A stretch of DNA of 64,000 bases, from assembly GCF_032854445.1 (NCBI RefSeq), contig NC_088295.1, positions 77,964,028 through 78,028,027 on the forward strand, in the 5' to 3' direction. The stretch is from Liolophura sinensis (lineage: Eukaryota > Mollusca > Polyplacophora > Chitonida > Chitonidae). Made by a program: the position numbers and the translations under genes. Positions 15,001-30,000 of the stretch are shown here, in pieces; position 1 is the first letter of the stretch, and each line of letters starts with the position of its first letter. Under the pieces are notes generated by a model. The model ran no database searches. It was not told the DNA's origin and worked only from the letters and a program-made list of their open reading frames with translations.

Positions 15001-18000
15001 AGTAAGGAAATTTGTAAATAGACCTTCCTTTATTAAAGTCAGTACTGTATTTGACCTAAATGTTTTTTAAAGATCTGTTGCTTTTAGAAAGTTGTTTTCA
15101 TGTTTGTTTTGCAAGTAGGATGATACTTGATATGTAAATTTCAGGATGAGAAGTAATATTTATGAGCTTTATTTGCTTCTAAAAAGATAGATTTTTAGGC
15201 AAATTTTTTAGGACAGGTACAGTACTAATTAAATTGGGCAGCATGAGAAATGTAAACCATGGAGGAGATTTCCAGTGGGGGTGTTTTGGAGTTTGAACTA
15301 ATTTGCTGTTAAAGGTGAAAAGCCCTACTGCTGTATCATGTTAGCCAACCTTTGTTGACATTGATGTACCGATCACTTATCTCACTGTGTTCCATAGTCA
15401 CAAATGACACATCCTTCTTTTAAATACTTCTCGTTGACTAACTTTCAGCCGTTTAATTATGTCTGTCCTTAGTCTACTCTAAATGGCTTGTTCTGAAACT
15501 TTTTTAGATGTCCAGGTTATGATGTCATCAATAAGGCCTCAGATCCCTATTAGTTTTCTATTAGTGACAGTGTTAACGTTTAATGCTGTAACACAGTTAC
15601 AAACATTCTGTTGTCAATAAGCTTTGGTGCATACCTGGCTCAGCCTGTGAGAAAGCAGCATTAAAATCTTGACATAGGTTGAGTGTCAAAATCTGAACTT
15701 TTCTATGCCAGCAGCTGGGAGGGGTATGTAGCAACGCCAAGGGGACGTCACTCACAGTCTCATCACCACCTGTCACTTTGTGTCCTCTCGCACAGAATTA
15801 TAAAGTTTCATTGTTAAAACCAGCCCATACTTCAGAAAATTTCCATCATTTTGATACCAAATATGCACCTGTGCACCAAAACTGGCAGACTGGCAAAGAC
15901 GACTTTACATCCTAAAATACAAAGAATTACATTTGTTCCTCCGAAGAAACAGAATTGCTGATAGGGTATTGATTCCATAAGCCATATAATCAAATTAGCA
16001 CCCACTAGCAAACAGTGGCCTTAGAAGTTTGAGGTTTCAGCTGCTTTCATAGTCAATAAAATAGGAACATTTCAAACTAACACTTTCAACTTGACATTTT
16101 TATTTTCTCCATTATCTTTACTATAAGTTATTGCAAGTGGTGACACAATTTCCAATGCCGTATTCCAATGAAACAGATATTTAAAGTGCCACTCTGGTCA
16201 GAATACAAATTGCCTAGAAATATTACAGTGATATGAAAGAAATCCTATGGAGTAAGCCTAACACTATGTTTCAATAGGATTTTGATGAGTAACACTATTT
16301 CACCCATATAACTGAAGATTCCTTGAAAAACAAAATCTTCGGCTGTGTCTGTAAAATTTTCCTGATGTGATGTGATAATATTCCCCTTTGAAAGTGCAGT
16401 GTCATTTGTGGATGTATATCGGCGATTGATGACTTCATGTTTTCGTGGCTGACGTCACACCAGGCAAAGTGGAAGGGACAGAAATATTTTGTTTCCGTAT
16501 ACTGTGAAGAAATATGCAATATTGGTTTTAATTCACTGCAATATTTTCGCAATTTAGGAAAGCAATTCAGACTATCCCAGTCTTTATCAATTCATTTTGG
16601 TTTTAAGACACAGAGGTTTTGACAGCAAAGTAGCTCTTTAATGTAGTAAGTATGTCGCTGCTGGGTTAAGGCATAGGGCGTCAAGTGAAAATTAAAACCC
16701 AGCTCCCGTGCACAGTAATAACTGGGTGACATTTCTCTTCACAAAATTGCGGTTGTCTGAAATGTGAAAGTGACTTATAGTACTTGCCTTACATTTTTGA
16801 CAGGTCAGATGATACAGTAGGACTTTTTTGCCTTTCGTGATAAAAGAGTTCTAACTCAAAACTCCCCTATTCACTAATGTGGCCTCTTCTGGACTGACCT
16901 TATACTGTATGTGGCTTAACTGTGTGTTCTCATTTTATCAGGGATTGACTTATGCGACACAGATGCTAATAACTGTCATCAGAAAGCTACATGCAAAGAC
17001 GTTGCCAGGAAAGTGACCTGCGAATGCAATGATGGCTACGAAGGCGATGGACTGTTGTGCAAAGGTAGGGCTTCATACTCAGTTTTATGTTATCATCACT
17101 GTCATTTTGTCTAGGCAGGTTGTAGATATCATAAAATCTTTTGACAACCTCTTGTCTTCCTTCTCAAGAACTAATATTATTAGGCATAAATGTCTTATTG
17201 GGCATCCAAAAGTGTACATACAGGAAGAGGAAATATGCATTTTGTTGTGCACTTCTACAGTTTGAAACAGTTCGGCGTGTACATGTAACCGTAACAAACT
17301 GGGATAAAGTTACTCCATGGCACTACCAATATTGCAGCTACCAAGTCACAAACCACTGTCAAACTGGTGTCACTACTGGAATACCACTAAGGCACCACAG
17401 ACAAACCACTGCCAGGGTAGTCCTTCACTACTGGAATACCTGTAAGGCACCTCAGACAAACCACTGTTGGGCTGGTGCTACACTACTGGCGTACCTGTAA
17501 GGCACTCCAGACAAACCACTGTCAGGCAGGCCCTAGACTACTGGAATACCTGTAAAGGCACCTCAGACAAACCACTGTCAGGCAGGCCCTAGACTACTGG
17601 AATACCTGTAAGGCACCTCAGACAAACCACTGTTGGGCAGGTCCTAGACTACTGGAATACCTGTAAGGCACCTCAGACAAACCACTGTTGGGCTGGTGCT
17701 ACACTACTGGCATACCAGTAAGGCACTCCAGACAAACCACTGTCAGGCTAGTCCTACACTATGTGAATACCTGTAAGGCACCTCAGATAAACCACTGTCA
17801 GGCTGGTGCTACACTACTGGAATACCTGTAAGGCACCTCAGACAAACCTCTGTCAGGCTGGTGCTACACTTCTGGAATACCTGTAAGGCATCTCAGACAA
17901 ACCACTAGCAAGCCCCTGGTATGCCTGTAGGGCATTTTTACATGTAACATGGTCTCTGCCAGGGTTGGTCCTGTTGGTGAAAAGATTTTCCTGTCGTGTG

Positions 18001-21000
18001 GAACATGTTGTTTATATAAAAACATACCTTTTGTCATCTTTGCATACCTTTTGTCATTTATGTGATGATGCAAATGTGTTTGTGTTACAGATATTGATGA
18101 ATGCGTTGGAACACATGACTGTCCTAAAGACACCACGTGCAACAACACGGAGGGAAGCTACAAGTGTGTTTGTGCAAACGGGTACACATTGGATGGAGAT
18201 GCCTGTGTTGGTAAGTCACCTTAGGATCTCTCTGCCATGTGTTAGCAGGGGTCAGAGTTGATTCCATTCCTTTTAAGAATAGTACTGTGTTAGATGCTGG
18301 CTCAGTCCTGGTCTTGGCCTCCATGGCAGGGGAGAGTTAGCTTGCCAGCGTGGCACAATGACCCAGGATCCTTTCACCAATGCAGTTGCTGTGAGTTCAA
18401 GTCCAGGTCAATGCTGGCTTCCCCTCCGGCCGTATATGGGAAAGTCTGCAGCCTGCAGATGCTTATGGGTTTCCCCCGAGTTCTGCTCAGTTTCTTCCCA
18501 ATATAATGCTGCCTGCCATGATATAAGTGAGATATTCTTGAAAATAAAATAAATAAATCAGTTTTTAGAACAAAATGCACAGTTGATGGGTTGATCTGAC
18601 AAATTTCACCATGTTATCCCGATCCGTAAATAAATGTGAGTACAACTTTGGAAATATAATATAATCATATGTCTGTTCTGAACTTTTGAATTGGTTAAAT
18701 ATTGTAATAGAGCTACTGAGAAACATGATTAGATGTGCCATGTTGTTGTGTCCTTCAGTTAAGGATTGGACTTTCTCTTGTAGATGAGAATGAGTGTGAT
18801 AAGGGTGTAGTGTGTGACACAATTGCCACTTGTGCTAACAACATTGGCTCTTACACCTGTGTCTGCCCTGTTGGCTTCACCCTGACTCCTGATGGCAAAT
18901 GTAAAGGTAAGGGGTTCAACTCATTTCTTGGCTGCTTGTTTCACAAATACTCTCGCCACGTGATACCTGAATAATGGATTAGTGAAATACAATTTTTGGC
19001 AATTATTATGCATTGTATCTGCTACAAGGTATGTGAATGTCATTCAAGATATTAATATTAATAGGCTCAATGTAATATCGTGGCAGTCAAATGTAAATTC
19101 GTACTCTGCATTTCTTTCTCACTAGTGTTGCTGAAATATTGCCAGTAATGTTCATTGGTTTGTTTCATGAATATTTATTATCATCCTACCCACTAGCCAC
19201 ACCCAAACCTTAAGATTAGTCTATTTTCAAGAGAAATATTTCTTTTTTGTTGTTTCGCCTGTTTTTCCTATTTATCCATAGAAATGAAAACAATCAAAGC
19301 TAGTAACTTAAAAAAATATAATGAAAGAAAATATTTGTTAGAATGAGAGGGTTTCAAAGAGCTAAAGCTTTTAAGACAACTAGGCTGATGAGTGTTTCTC
19401 TAATGTGTTAAATATTGAAAATATTGTTCTCTTTAACAGTTTGTTTCCTAAAGGATGTAACATTTAGATATCGATTAAAATAATGTGAAATTGGATTTTT
19501 GATTTTTTCTTTTGTATCATACTTCCATGTTATAGAGTTATCAGCATGAGGTTTTTATTCATGTTTGTTTTCTTTCCAGACATAAATGAGTGTGACTTGT
19601 CCCCATGCCATGAGTTTGCTGAGTGTGTGAACACAGAAGGCTCCTTCACATGCTCCTGTATATCTCCCAAGGTTGGAGATGGCATCACATGTGGAGGTTT
19701 GTGAAGATAAAAACAATCATACTCCCCTTGCACTCCCTTCTATTGTAAGAGCTACTCCAGTGTCAAGATCTGTAAAAAAAATCAGTGTTAAATGATAAGG
19801 ATCGAAATAGTCTGAATTTCTTTCCTAAACGGTGAAAAAGTGCCATTGTGTTAAAATGCCTGTTGTTAGGGTTTCGAAAGATTATCCACCAGCAAAAGTT
19901 TTCTGTCGTTTCCATTTTTGCCTGCTGTGACATTGTGCAGGAACACTTGGTGTCACCCATGTCTGACGTGTAGCCACAAATGCTGTTGATGTCATTCCAT
20001 TATAACTACCTTGCACAACGTCACGTCTTCCTGATTCAGCATCACACAAGGAATTCATGACATGAAATCAGGAACATTTTACGGCACCTGCAGAGGATTT
20101 TGTTATTGAGGATTTTTAAACTGTAGTTTAATATTGACATGGAATGTACAGAAAATATATGTAATTTACATCTGATATGTAATCAGACTTATACATGTAG
20201 CCAAGGAATTATAAAAGTAATTTCTATCAGACTTATATGTATATTCATGTGTGTACATATATGTTTTCTCAGAGGGGCCTCTGTGGCCAAGGTGGTTAGC
20301 GTGCCATTGGGGCGCAATGACTCAAGAGCCTCTCTTCAGTACAGCCACTGTGAGTTCAAGTCCAGCTCGTGCTGGCTTCCTATCTGGCCGTATGTGGGGA
20401 AGGTCTGCCAGCAACATGAGGAAGTTGTGGGTTTCCCCAGGGCTCTGCCTGCTTTCCTCCCAGCACAGTGCTGGTTGTCATTGTATAAGTTGAATATTCT
20501 TGAGTATGGCATAAAACATCAATCAAAAATATAAATCAAACCAAATAAATAATTTCTTCAAAAGACCTGTAGTTTACATCAATTTTTTTGAGCACGAAAT
20601 ACCATTGAAATAAATCAGTCTCGTAACTTATGTCAGATTTGTGCCGATACAGTAATTATGTATTTGGAATCGCACGTATTTATATTTTTATGTGCTTCTG
20701 ATGACATTTGCAGATGTTTTGACCTGTGATTCACTTTTAAGTGTGACATGTGGAGAGAATGCTAGTTGTACAGATGCTGTGGGTCATCCATTCTGTGAAT
20801 GTGATGAAGGCTATGAAGGAAATCCTGACATTGGATGTCAAGGTGAGGCTTTATTATTCCCTATTGTTTGAACCTCGCTTCCTGGATGAGGCAGTTTTGT
20901 CTTGGGCTTTTTTTCCACATTTCTGGAAAATCTACAGTAAATAATAGACAAAGATGTGAACAATTGGATGTAACAGCATTTCACAGTTTGGACCGCTGTG

Positions 21001-24000
21001 TGCGCAACACCTTTAAGCATCTGCAATAATCATGCCAGTGTGCTTTTGTCTTCCTCTGCTCACTCATCAAAAATACATTTGTTCAGGGAGTTGGGTGTGG
21101 CCCAGTGGTTCGGTCGCTTGCAAGGTTTGGGTTTACACCTGACCTGGGATATGGAATTTGTAGATTCCACTACTGGCATGGTTGGTGAAAATATATGGTT
21201 GCCAATGCTCCTGTGGCTATTTGATCACCACTTATCTTCCACCAATTAGGGGGTGCAAATCTGTACATACATGTGGCAAAATAGGATGGAGGTTTTCTCC
21301 GGGCACTCCAGTTTCCTCCACCCATAATTTTTACCCCTCCACCCCTCAGATCACACCCCTGCCCCCTCATGACATGTTTGACATCATCCTCTGTAATTTT
21401 GTATGCTGCAAACCTGTGAAATTATATTTTATGTTCACTGCATGTCATGCCCAGTCAAACCTCTGACCATGACAAGAATTATTATCTTTTATGAAAAGAC
21501 TTTTACATAAAGTAGCTGGTAAATGGAAAAAGTAATTCTTTTCTACTTATAATTCTTTTTCCTCAATTTACCTGCAAGGTAATGGGTTACTTTTGAGTAA
21601 AATTCCACTATGAGGTTAGTTTCAACTGTAAATGTTTTCTGAAGTTAGTGTTGTGTAAAATGTGTTTCAGATTTGGAGGAGTGTTTAGAGCCTCGGTGTT
21701 CCCCGGGGTCTGATTGCATAAATCTACCAGGCAGCTACAAATGTGAATGCACAGTGGGCTACAGAGGAAATTCTCCCAGCTGTTCAGGTATATAGAAACT
21801 TTCAAGGATTCATGAACATAAAGGAAACATAAATATTAAATAGTGATTGTAAGCGGCCAGTATTTAAGGTAATGAAAATAAAAATGTTTAACACAGTTAA
21901 AATGTTAAACTCAGTCAACTGTTTTTCCCCTAAATGGTTGCTTTGACAATTTACAATCATTGTCACCGGCCTACATGGAGCTTGGTAAATGTTGGACTAG
22001 CTCCTGAAAGCTGATAAAACCTTACATTTAAAACATGTTAGAAAACGTCACAAACTGAAATAGAGTTAAAATATATCTAGAGTTCGAAAACATTACATTT
22101 CATGAATGAATTTTCTGCCATGAATGTGACAAATTCACTGGTTGATCTTCAATTGTGTCCAAACAATTGCGCTTTGAGAGGCAAATAAATGACATAAAAT
22201 AATGATACTTTTATTACTGAAACTTACATTTGTCAGCAGGTTATCATCCTACCATCCAATCAGACTTGAAAACACCTTACTAAAGATAAAGAGAACTATC
22301 AAAATGGGGCAAAATGTGCAACGTAGTCATTTACATTAGATGCAGATACTGGTTAAATTATCCATTTTGACAGTTCATGTTTCCAAACTGATCATCACAT
22401 CAAAATAATCCAGCAATTTGATGTGAAACAGTCAATATTGTGCATGAAATGGTACTTGTAATCTGGTTTAAGAGTGTTCATAGTGTAATATCTCACCAGC
22501 CTCTCTTTGTTTGAAAAGATAATAGTGTGAAGATAACAGATGTCATGCCAGAGAGTGCAGCATTTCACTGTAGAAGTAACAGAGACAGCAAATATGCAGA
22601 AAAACAACATGCTTTGTCAGTTTTACTCGAGTTTTGTGTTCCATTGTACCTCAGAAGTCCAGCACTTTGCAGCTGAGCTGTCTGCCTGTGGTGACCATAA
22701 AGGGAGACAACTCAAGTTGGTTAGAATTCTCTTTGCCTGGTCATCGTATATGTATAGGTTATTGCATGAATACAGGCTGATATGGACAAGTTTTATTTTT
22801 GCATGGTGTTGAAGTGTGAACAAGCATGCAAGACAAAAAAATTTAAGATGCTAAAACTCGTAATATTTTTATGACTTGCGGAAGAATCAGTACAGGGAGA
22901 GAAGACGTGGTGCTTAAACTAGAATGGGTTGACATGAACATTGTAAGAGGCTCAGCCTGATGTGAGAGTTCTTGTTGTAGACATCGACGAATGTCAAGAA
23001 GGCAAACCTTGTTCAGACAATGAGAAATGCATCAACACAGAGGGCAGCTATCAGTGTGTCTGCAGAGATGGGTACGGAGGCAACCCATGTGCTCCAGTTA
23101 ACGAGTGCCTTTCAGCACCCTGTTTAAACGGCGCACAGTGTATCGATAAAAAGATCGGGTACACCTGCAAGTGTACACCAGGTTTTGTCCTGAATGAGGC
23201 TACAATGACATGTGAAGGTAATTACACCTCTGCTTTCATATTCCCATTTTCTCTACTTTTTTTTGTGACAGTAACTAGATAATGTCAGTTGCTGTTAAGC
23301 TGGTTTTGCTTTAATAAATGTACCTAATTAATACTGTTGGTTTTATTTTGGAAGATGAAGATAAACTACAATGATGTATTTAGACCATGTAATTCAGTTT
23401 TCTATGTGGACCCTCTCTGAGCTTCATTAGAACAGTAAAAACTTTATTTGAAAATAACTTTGATTATTGTTTTGTATTTTTTTCTGACCTGAATTAAATG
23501 CACGGATGTTATGTATTGATGTTACTTCCCATACGTATGGCTGCAGTTAATTCAGTGAAGAAAAAAGGAGAAAAAAATTAAAAAATAAATGAAGGTATTT
23601 TGAAATTGTCCATTTGCTGATGCCCCATGTGCATATAATTTGTGTTGAATTGAAAAATTTTGTGTTTTGGAATTAGTGTTAAGATAAAGCAAAAGGGTGG
23701 TGTCTCAAAAAGCACTACATGTATTGAGCTCAGCTTTTGCATACATGTACTTGTAAAGCACAGTAGCACTAGTAAGATGTTCTGCTGTTAGTGCCCTGTA
23801 TGATACACATACTTCACATGTATTTATTGAGCTGAAATTTGCACTCATTTGTCTCCTGCAGGCCAGCTATGGCTATGTATCTTACCTTAATGATGATTTG
23901 GGAACGCTTTAAGCCATGCCAGCTACCTGGTGAAGTGCACTGATTTCCAACAGGCTCTGCTTTGTTGCCTCTTTTATAAGACTGGCAGCTTTCATAAACA

Positions 24001-27000
24001 TACAATATTCTTGAAGACTGCATTAAACATCAGTCAATGAAATAAATTTTAGTGTCAGTGAGTTAATGTCTTGTTCTGTAATCATATGAGATTCTGTCAG
24101 AAATGAACTGACTTCTGTTTTGCTGATGAATGTGTGTGTTTTTGCTTTGTCAGATGTTGATGAGTGCGACAGCTCTCCATGTGATGTTGATAGGGCTAGC
24201 TGTCGTAACACTCAGGGAAGCTTCAAATGCGAGTGTAAGACTGGATACACAGACGTGAATGGTGATGGCAACATCTGTAAAGGTAAGTCACATTTGCGTA
24301 CTCATTACTACACTCACGCACAAATGATCTGACTAAGATCATTCTGAGAGAACTATGAGGTTTAGAGAAATAATCTGCACAGTTGTATGAAACTTGTATC
24401 TTTAGGGACACAAACAAATAAATTTTTGGCGTTATTTTCATAATAATTTTGTGCATAAACTTCACTGAAAGGAAGGTTTGAATGAGTTGTTTGAAGACTT
24501 ACAGAAGTTCTTTTTAGGTTAGTGTAAGGGCCAATGAATGGTCAAACACATACTCATTACGTTTTCTTCTCATTTAAAGAGTAACTACATGTATATGTGA
24601 CAGGACGGGTGTAATGGACATTCTGCTCAGACATATGTTTTGGGGGATAAAATATGTATAAATCTCAGCACCATTTAAGGCATTTATCATTATTCCACCT
24701 TTGACCTCATATTTGTAATTCAGGCATAGTCTGTAGTGATATGTAGAAGCCCAGATTGAATTTTTGTTCATGCCTTATTTGCATTTCCTATTAACATCAT
24801 TTCTGTTCATTTCCCATGCTGAGTTTGTTTTATTCTAAATCCAAGGTATGATAGTGACTTCATGCATTTAGTAACAGTGCCATCTGTAGAACACTTGTTA
24901 TTTCTTCATAGTACAATGTCATTGTTGACAATGACTCATGCCCACTTCCTCTCTGGTCGTAACTGTGAAGGCCTGACGGCAACCTTCAGATACTCGTGGG
25001 GTTTCCCTGGGCTCTCACCGGTTTCTCCCAAACCGTAGTACTGCCTGTGGTCATATAAATGAAGTATTATTGCGTAAAATACTAATCAAATAAAAAGGTA
25101 AAGAAAAATGTACACCTGTAGTTTTGCTGTGTTTGTTATTGTAATCTATGTGTTTCTTTTCTTTTTTTGTGTGTTTCAGATATCAATGAATGTGCACAAA
25201 ATGTGTGTGGTGATAACACTGTTTGCACAAACCTCGCTGGAAGTTATTCGTGCAGATGTAAATCTGGCTATGCAGACAGTGGTGATGGTTGTAAAAGTAA
25301 GAACATTGATAATGGTGCCTGTCACTTGTACATTGTTGAAAACCCTAAAACTGAGTTTACAGTCACTGCCCAAATAATTTTGGCCACTATTCAGAATGGG
25401 TATATTGAATGATTGTAGTTTTTCAAGTTAAGATTGTGACCATATGTTATTTTTGACTCTCTATATTTAGGTTTAATATAACTTTTTCTTATGTTCTCAA
25501 GGAGGGGTTGGGGCCCTCAGTGGATCATTAATTATAGTGTCACTCTCATGGCTGCCAGTTTACCCTGATCAAACATACTGTATAAGGAAGTGAAAGAAAG
25601 TGAATCACTTTTATTGAATTGCTGCCATGTTTAATAATCTACATGTATGAATATTATAGTAACACCTGACATCAACTGATGACAGATAGACTCATTATGC
25701 ATGCAGTGATCATACTCCTCGCAGCACATGCCCCGCTCTCTATATGAGTTTTACATCACTGCCACCACTAGCTAATTTGTACAGAAATTTTGAACGTCAA
25801 GGTGAGGAGGCAGGGATTGATGTCAGAGATGTCACAAAACTCTGGCTCAAACTTTGTTTGTAAGAATGCATTATTTACATGCATTCTCTTTAACTAAAGT
25901 GTGCACATCTTGATTATAATCGACACCTGAAACAATTTTATTGCTGAATGCTGCTTATGTAGTTCAGTGGAAGGACACGAGTGGTGAGGTTAAGCCTATA
26001 AACAAACCTACGTACGTTGCACAGACTTCAGAGGTCAGGCTTGTGATGGCAGTGACGTAAAGCGAGCATAGAGAGGGGCACATGTACTGTGAGGATTATG
26101 TGCGGTGATGTGTAATTTGTTCCAAAGTGACAATTTTAGATTTCACATACAGTCAAAAAGGTCATGCTACCTTTCTCTCCATTCAACATGTGCGAAGGTT
26201 TTCCTGTAACCTGCGGGTTTCATATGGTATATATTTTTGCATATATAGTGAAAACACCATTCAAATAAAGATGTAAATAATTAAATAGAAAAGGTTAAAA
26301 AGGACATCATTAGAACTGTCTTCATCATAAGTGTCATTTGTAACACCTGTAAATGGAAATTTCACATTCTCCATCAAGACTTACCTGTCCTGAAATGATC
26401 ATTTGTCTTACAGATATCGATGAGTGTGTTAATGACGTCTGTGGTCAAGACAATTGTGTCGATTCACCTGGCTCATATACATGTGTTTGTGATCGTGGTT
26501 ACGTAAAGGTCGGAGAAAATTGTGAAGGTAAGTACTGTCCACAGTATTGGAGTTTTTAACCTAACTTTCCTAATTAATAGATGTAGAACTAAAACTAATC
26601 TCCATAAGGGCCTTTGTTCTGGTGTGAGAAAGACTTGGTAATCTAACCATGAATTTACTCTTATCTATTTTTATTTTGAAAATGTAAATAATTCTGTTGT
26701 ATTTGAGCTTCTGCCTGTTCAGCTGCAGCTTTGTTTTAAGAGATTTGCTAGGTTCACGGTAAAGTGCGGAGTTTGTTTGTCCTTTGGCCTACCCTAGTAT
26801 TTTTGTACTTTATTAGTGTGAGCACACATGTGCAGATGAGTCCGCATGTGGTTTTCTAGGAGATCTCATGTATTTCGTCATATTGACATCTTTTGTTAAT
26901 TTCTCAGGTCATAAGATCACCTTTGGCTCTTATGCTGTCCATAAAAATAGTTGGATTTATTTTTTAGAATCTTTTCAACTGGGTAAAATGCATTTAAAAC

Positions 27001-30000
27001 TTTGCTGTGAAAGGGCTTGATAGCCTATGATATCCTTTTCTAACCAGTGACATTACGTAAGGTTTTTGCCACTCAACACTCAGAGAGACTAAATAGAATT
27101 CTAAATGCATTTACATTTAGTTCTATGCCAAATGGATTTGTGAAGCTAAAAAACAAGGATGGATGTGACGTTGCTGATTTCTTGTGGGTCACAACAGACC
27201 ACAGTATAGTCTGATGTTTTAAAACCATTTTTTACTGGGGGTGTCCATAGCCGAGGTGGTTAGCATGCCAAGGCCGTAATGACCCAGGAGCCTCTTATTG
27301 ATTCAGTTGCTAAGAACTCAAGTCCAGGTCATGCTGGCTTCCTCTCCCATTGTATGTGGGAAGGTCTACCAGCAACCTGCAGATGGTCATGGGTTTTTTT
27401 CCAGGCTCTGACCAGTTTCCTCCCACCATAATACTGGCTGACATCATGTGCCTGAAATATTCTTGAGTATGGAGTAAAACACCAATCAGATAAATAAGTT
27501 AATAAATCACTCTTTGTGAGTGTGAAATCCTATTGTGACTAGCTATGGAGTCAAGGGGTTTTCGTAAGAGCAACACAAGGAACCCCATGTGTTTTGCCCA
27601 AGTGAGCAAAGGCTCTTACAGGAGTGAATGGCACAACCAAAGTTAATCTTTGCTATGATACCTGTGTTTGCATTTTAAACAGATGTCAACGAGTGCCAAT
27701 CCAGTGAAAGCTTGTGTGGTCAGAACGCTTTCTGCCGAAACATTCCTGGCTCATTCGAATGTCCATGTGAAGAGAAGTATGAGAAGGACGCTAGTAACAG
27801 ATGTGTCCGTAAGTCTTACTCCACTTTTTCGTATTAATTTATAAGGTTCTGTTGAATCGAGGATCTTGAAATAGCAAGATTTGGAAGAATGTATTTAACC
27901 ATAAGTGTATGTGTACGCCATGTGAGGAAATCAGAGACAGAAGAAAACTTGCCACAAGAGTGCTGCTGGAGAACAATACTGGGAGATATGATGATGTGGT
28001 TATATGTCTATCTGCCAGTCTGTTCGTAATCTTCATGAGGTCGATACAACTCATGATAAGATTTTGATAAGATTTTCATGGCAGTTATATTGGCATGACA
28101 GAGACCATGAGGCAGTGTGTATGTCCTATTTGGCTCGAACCAATTAGTTCCAGAGTTATAGCCCTTTAAATGTAGACTGTGACAGTGACTTCTTGTCAAC
28201 TCCTATAGATGTGATTAGATTTTCATGAAACTTTGTGGACATATCAGAGACCATGAGACAATGCGCATGTGCTATTTGGCTCTCATCATGCATTTTTTCT
28301 GACCTTTCAACACAGAATTTGGACTTGAAGATAGTGAATGTTTTTTATAACTTGTAATCTTTCTTCTGAACGCTGATATGTGAATATTTCCCCTGAACAT
28401 GCCTTCTCATTTTCTAAATAAATCTGATCCTGTTTTCAGTCCCTAATGCATAGTAAATACATGTACTTGTGCTGACATCATGATGCCATCAGTCTGTTGA
28501 ATATAGCCCCAGGGGAATAAGAGATTTTCTTATGGCGCACATTTATATTTCATTTAATTTTGTATAAATACTTGTGCTTATTGTACTTATCTGTATGCTG
28601 GTATTCTATCTGACTATCTGTGGCATTAACATGTTGTGTTAATCTAGCATGTTGATTCCACTGCACTTGTAAACTACATGTATAAAGTTGTTTGACATAC
28701 ATATCTCTATCCCGTATCTATGTACTGCACTCTTATGCCCTCTGGTCTTGTTCTCACTGTTGTCTCCCCACACTGGCCTTCCCCTCTCTGTAGTCTTCCC
28801 CTTACTTCGGCCTTCTTTTCACTGTTTCTGTATTCTTTCTTTCACTGTGTCTCCCTCTTTATACTGTGCTTCCTCTCACTGTAGTTTTACCTTCACTGTG
28901 GCTTCCCACTCACTGTGATCTCCCCCTGACCGTAGTCTTACCTTCACTGTGGCCCCCCCTCACTTTGGTCTTCTGCTCACTGTGTTCTCCCCCTCGCTGT
29001 GGCCGTCCTCTCACTGTGGTCTTCCTCTCACTGTGGCCCTACCCCACACTGTGGCCTTCCTCTTCCTGTGTTCTTCCTCTCACTGTGGCCTTACCCACAT
29101 TGTGGTCTTTCTGTCGCTTTTTTTTTTCATCTATTTACACTTTCTTTTACTTAGTGTTGTCTGACTCTAACGTACTATGTATATGTCCTGTCTCTCACTG
29201 TGGCCTTACTCTCACAGTGGCCTCCCCTACACTTTGGTCTATCTCCTACTTACTATGTATATGTCCTGTCTCTTACTGTGGCCTTACTCACACTGTGGAC
29301 TCCCCCACACTGTGCTCTAACTCCTACTTACTATATATATGTCCTATCTCTCACTTAACTCGGGTTCATGTAAAGTTACATTATAGTAAGCTAGTAATGT
29401 CTTGGTTTGACTTATGGCTCCCAATGTATTCTCTGCACAGCTATTGACCCGTGTCCAGCCAGCAACTGTGCCCCTGCTCCCCGAGGCGTCTGTACTCCAA
29501 ATGGAGTGGACTACACATGTAGTTGTAACCCAGGTTACGAAGGCATAGGTTGTGAAGGTATTCACCCGTTTTGTGCATTTCTGGAACTTCTGAAAGCTTT
29601 CCTCTCTATTGTCAGAATACGTAATTAAGCTCTTTGTTAGTTTTTTTTACACATTCTGTACTCTCAAAGACTTCATATCTTTTGAACTATGATAGATACA
29701 ACTATTAAACAAATTTGAGTAATAACTGTCTTGTGGTGATATAAAAGCAGTGCCTGGAAGTCTTTAAATGGTTATTACCTTCAGTCTTCATGAACTATGA
29801 ACTGGTGAGTTTTTATACATCGCTTTCTCTTTTTCTGCTAAGAGTAAAATTGAATTCTTCTATATGTACACGTGTATGATTTAACAAAGAATTCAAAAGA
29901 GTTTTGAAGTAACATAATTTCAAAGGACATTGATGAAGCTGAATTCAGTTTTATCTCCCTGTTGTTTAAAGTTGGCTGATCGAACAGTTTTTTAGAACAT

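Noticed and set aside
14423-16941. Further EGF exons within the longest intron
   Set aside because: I looked for C-x-C EGF cores with phase 1 borders on the plus strand and found none; the gap is filled by a SINE and dispersed repeat.
28866-29447. 193-codon frame rich in Leu/Pro/Ser
   Set aside because: Follows the CT-rich degenerate repeat of intron 31; no splice borders or family character.
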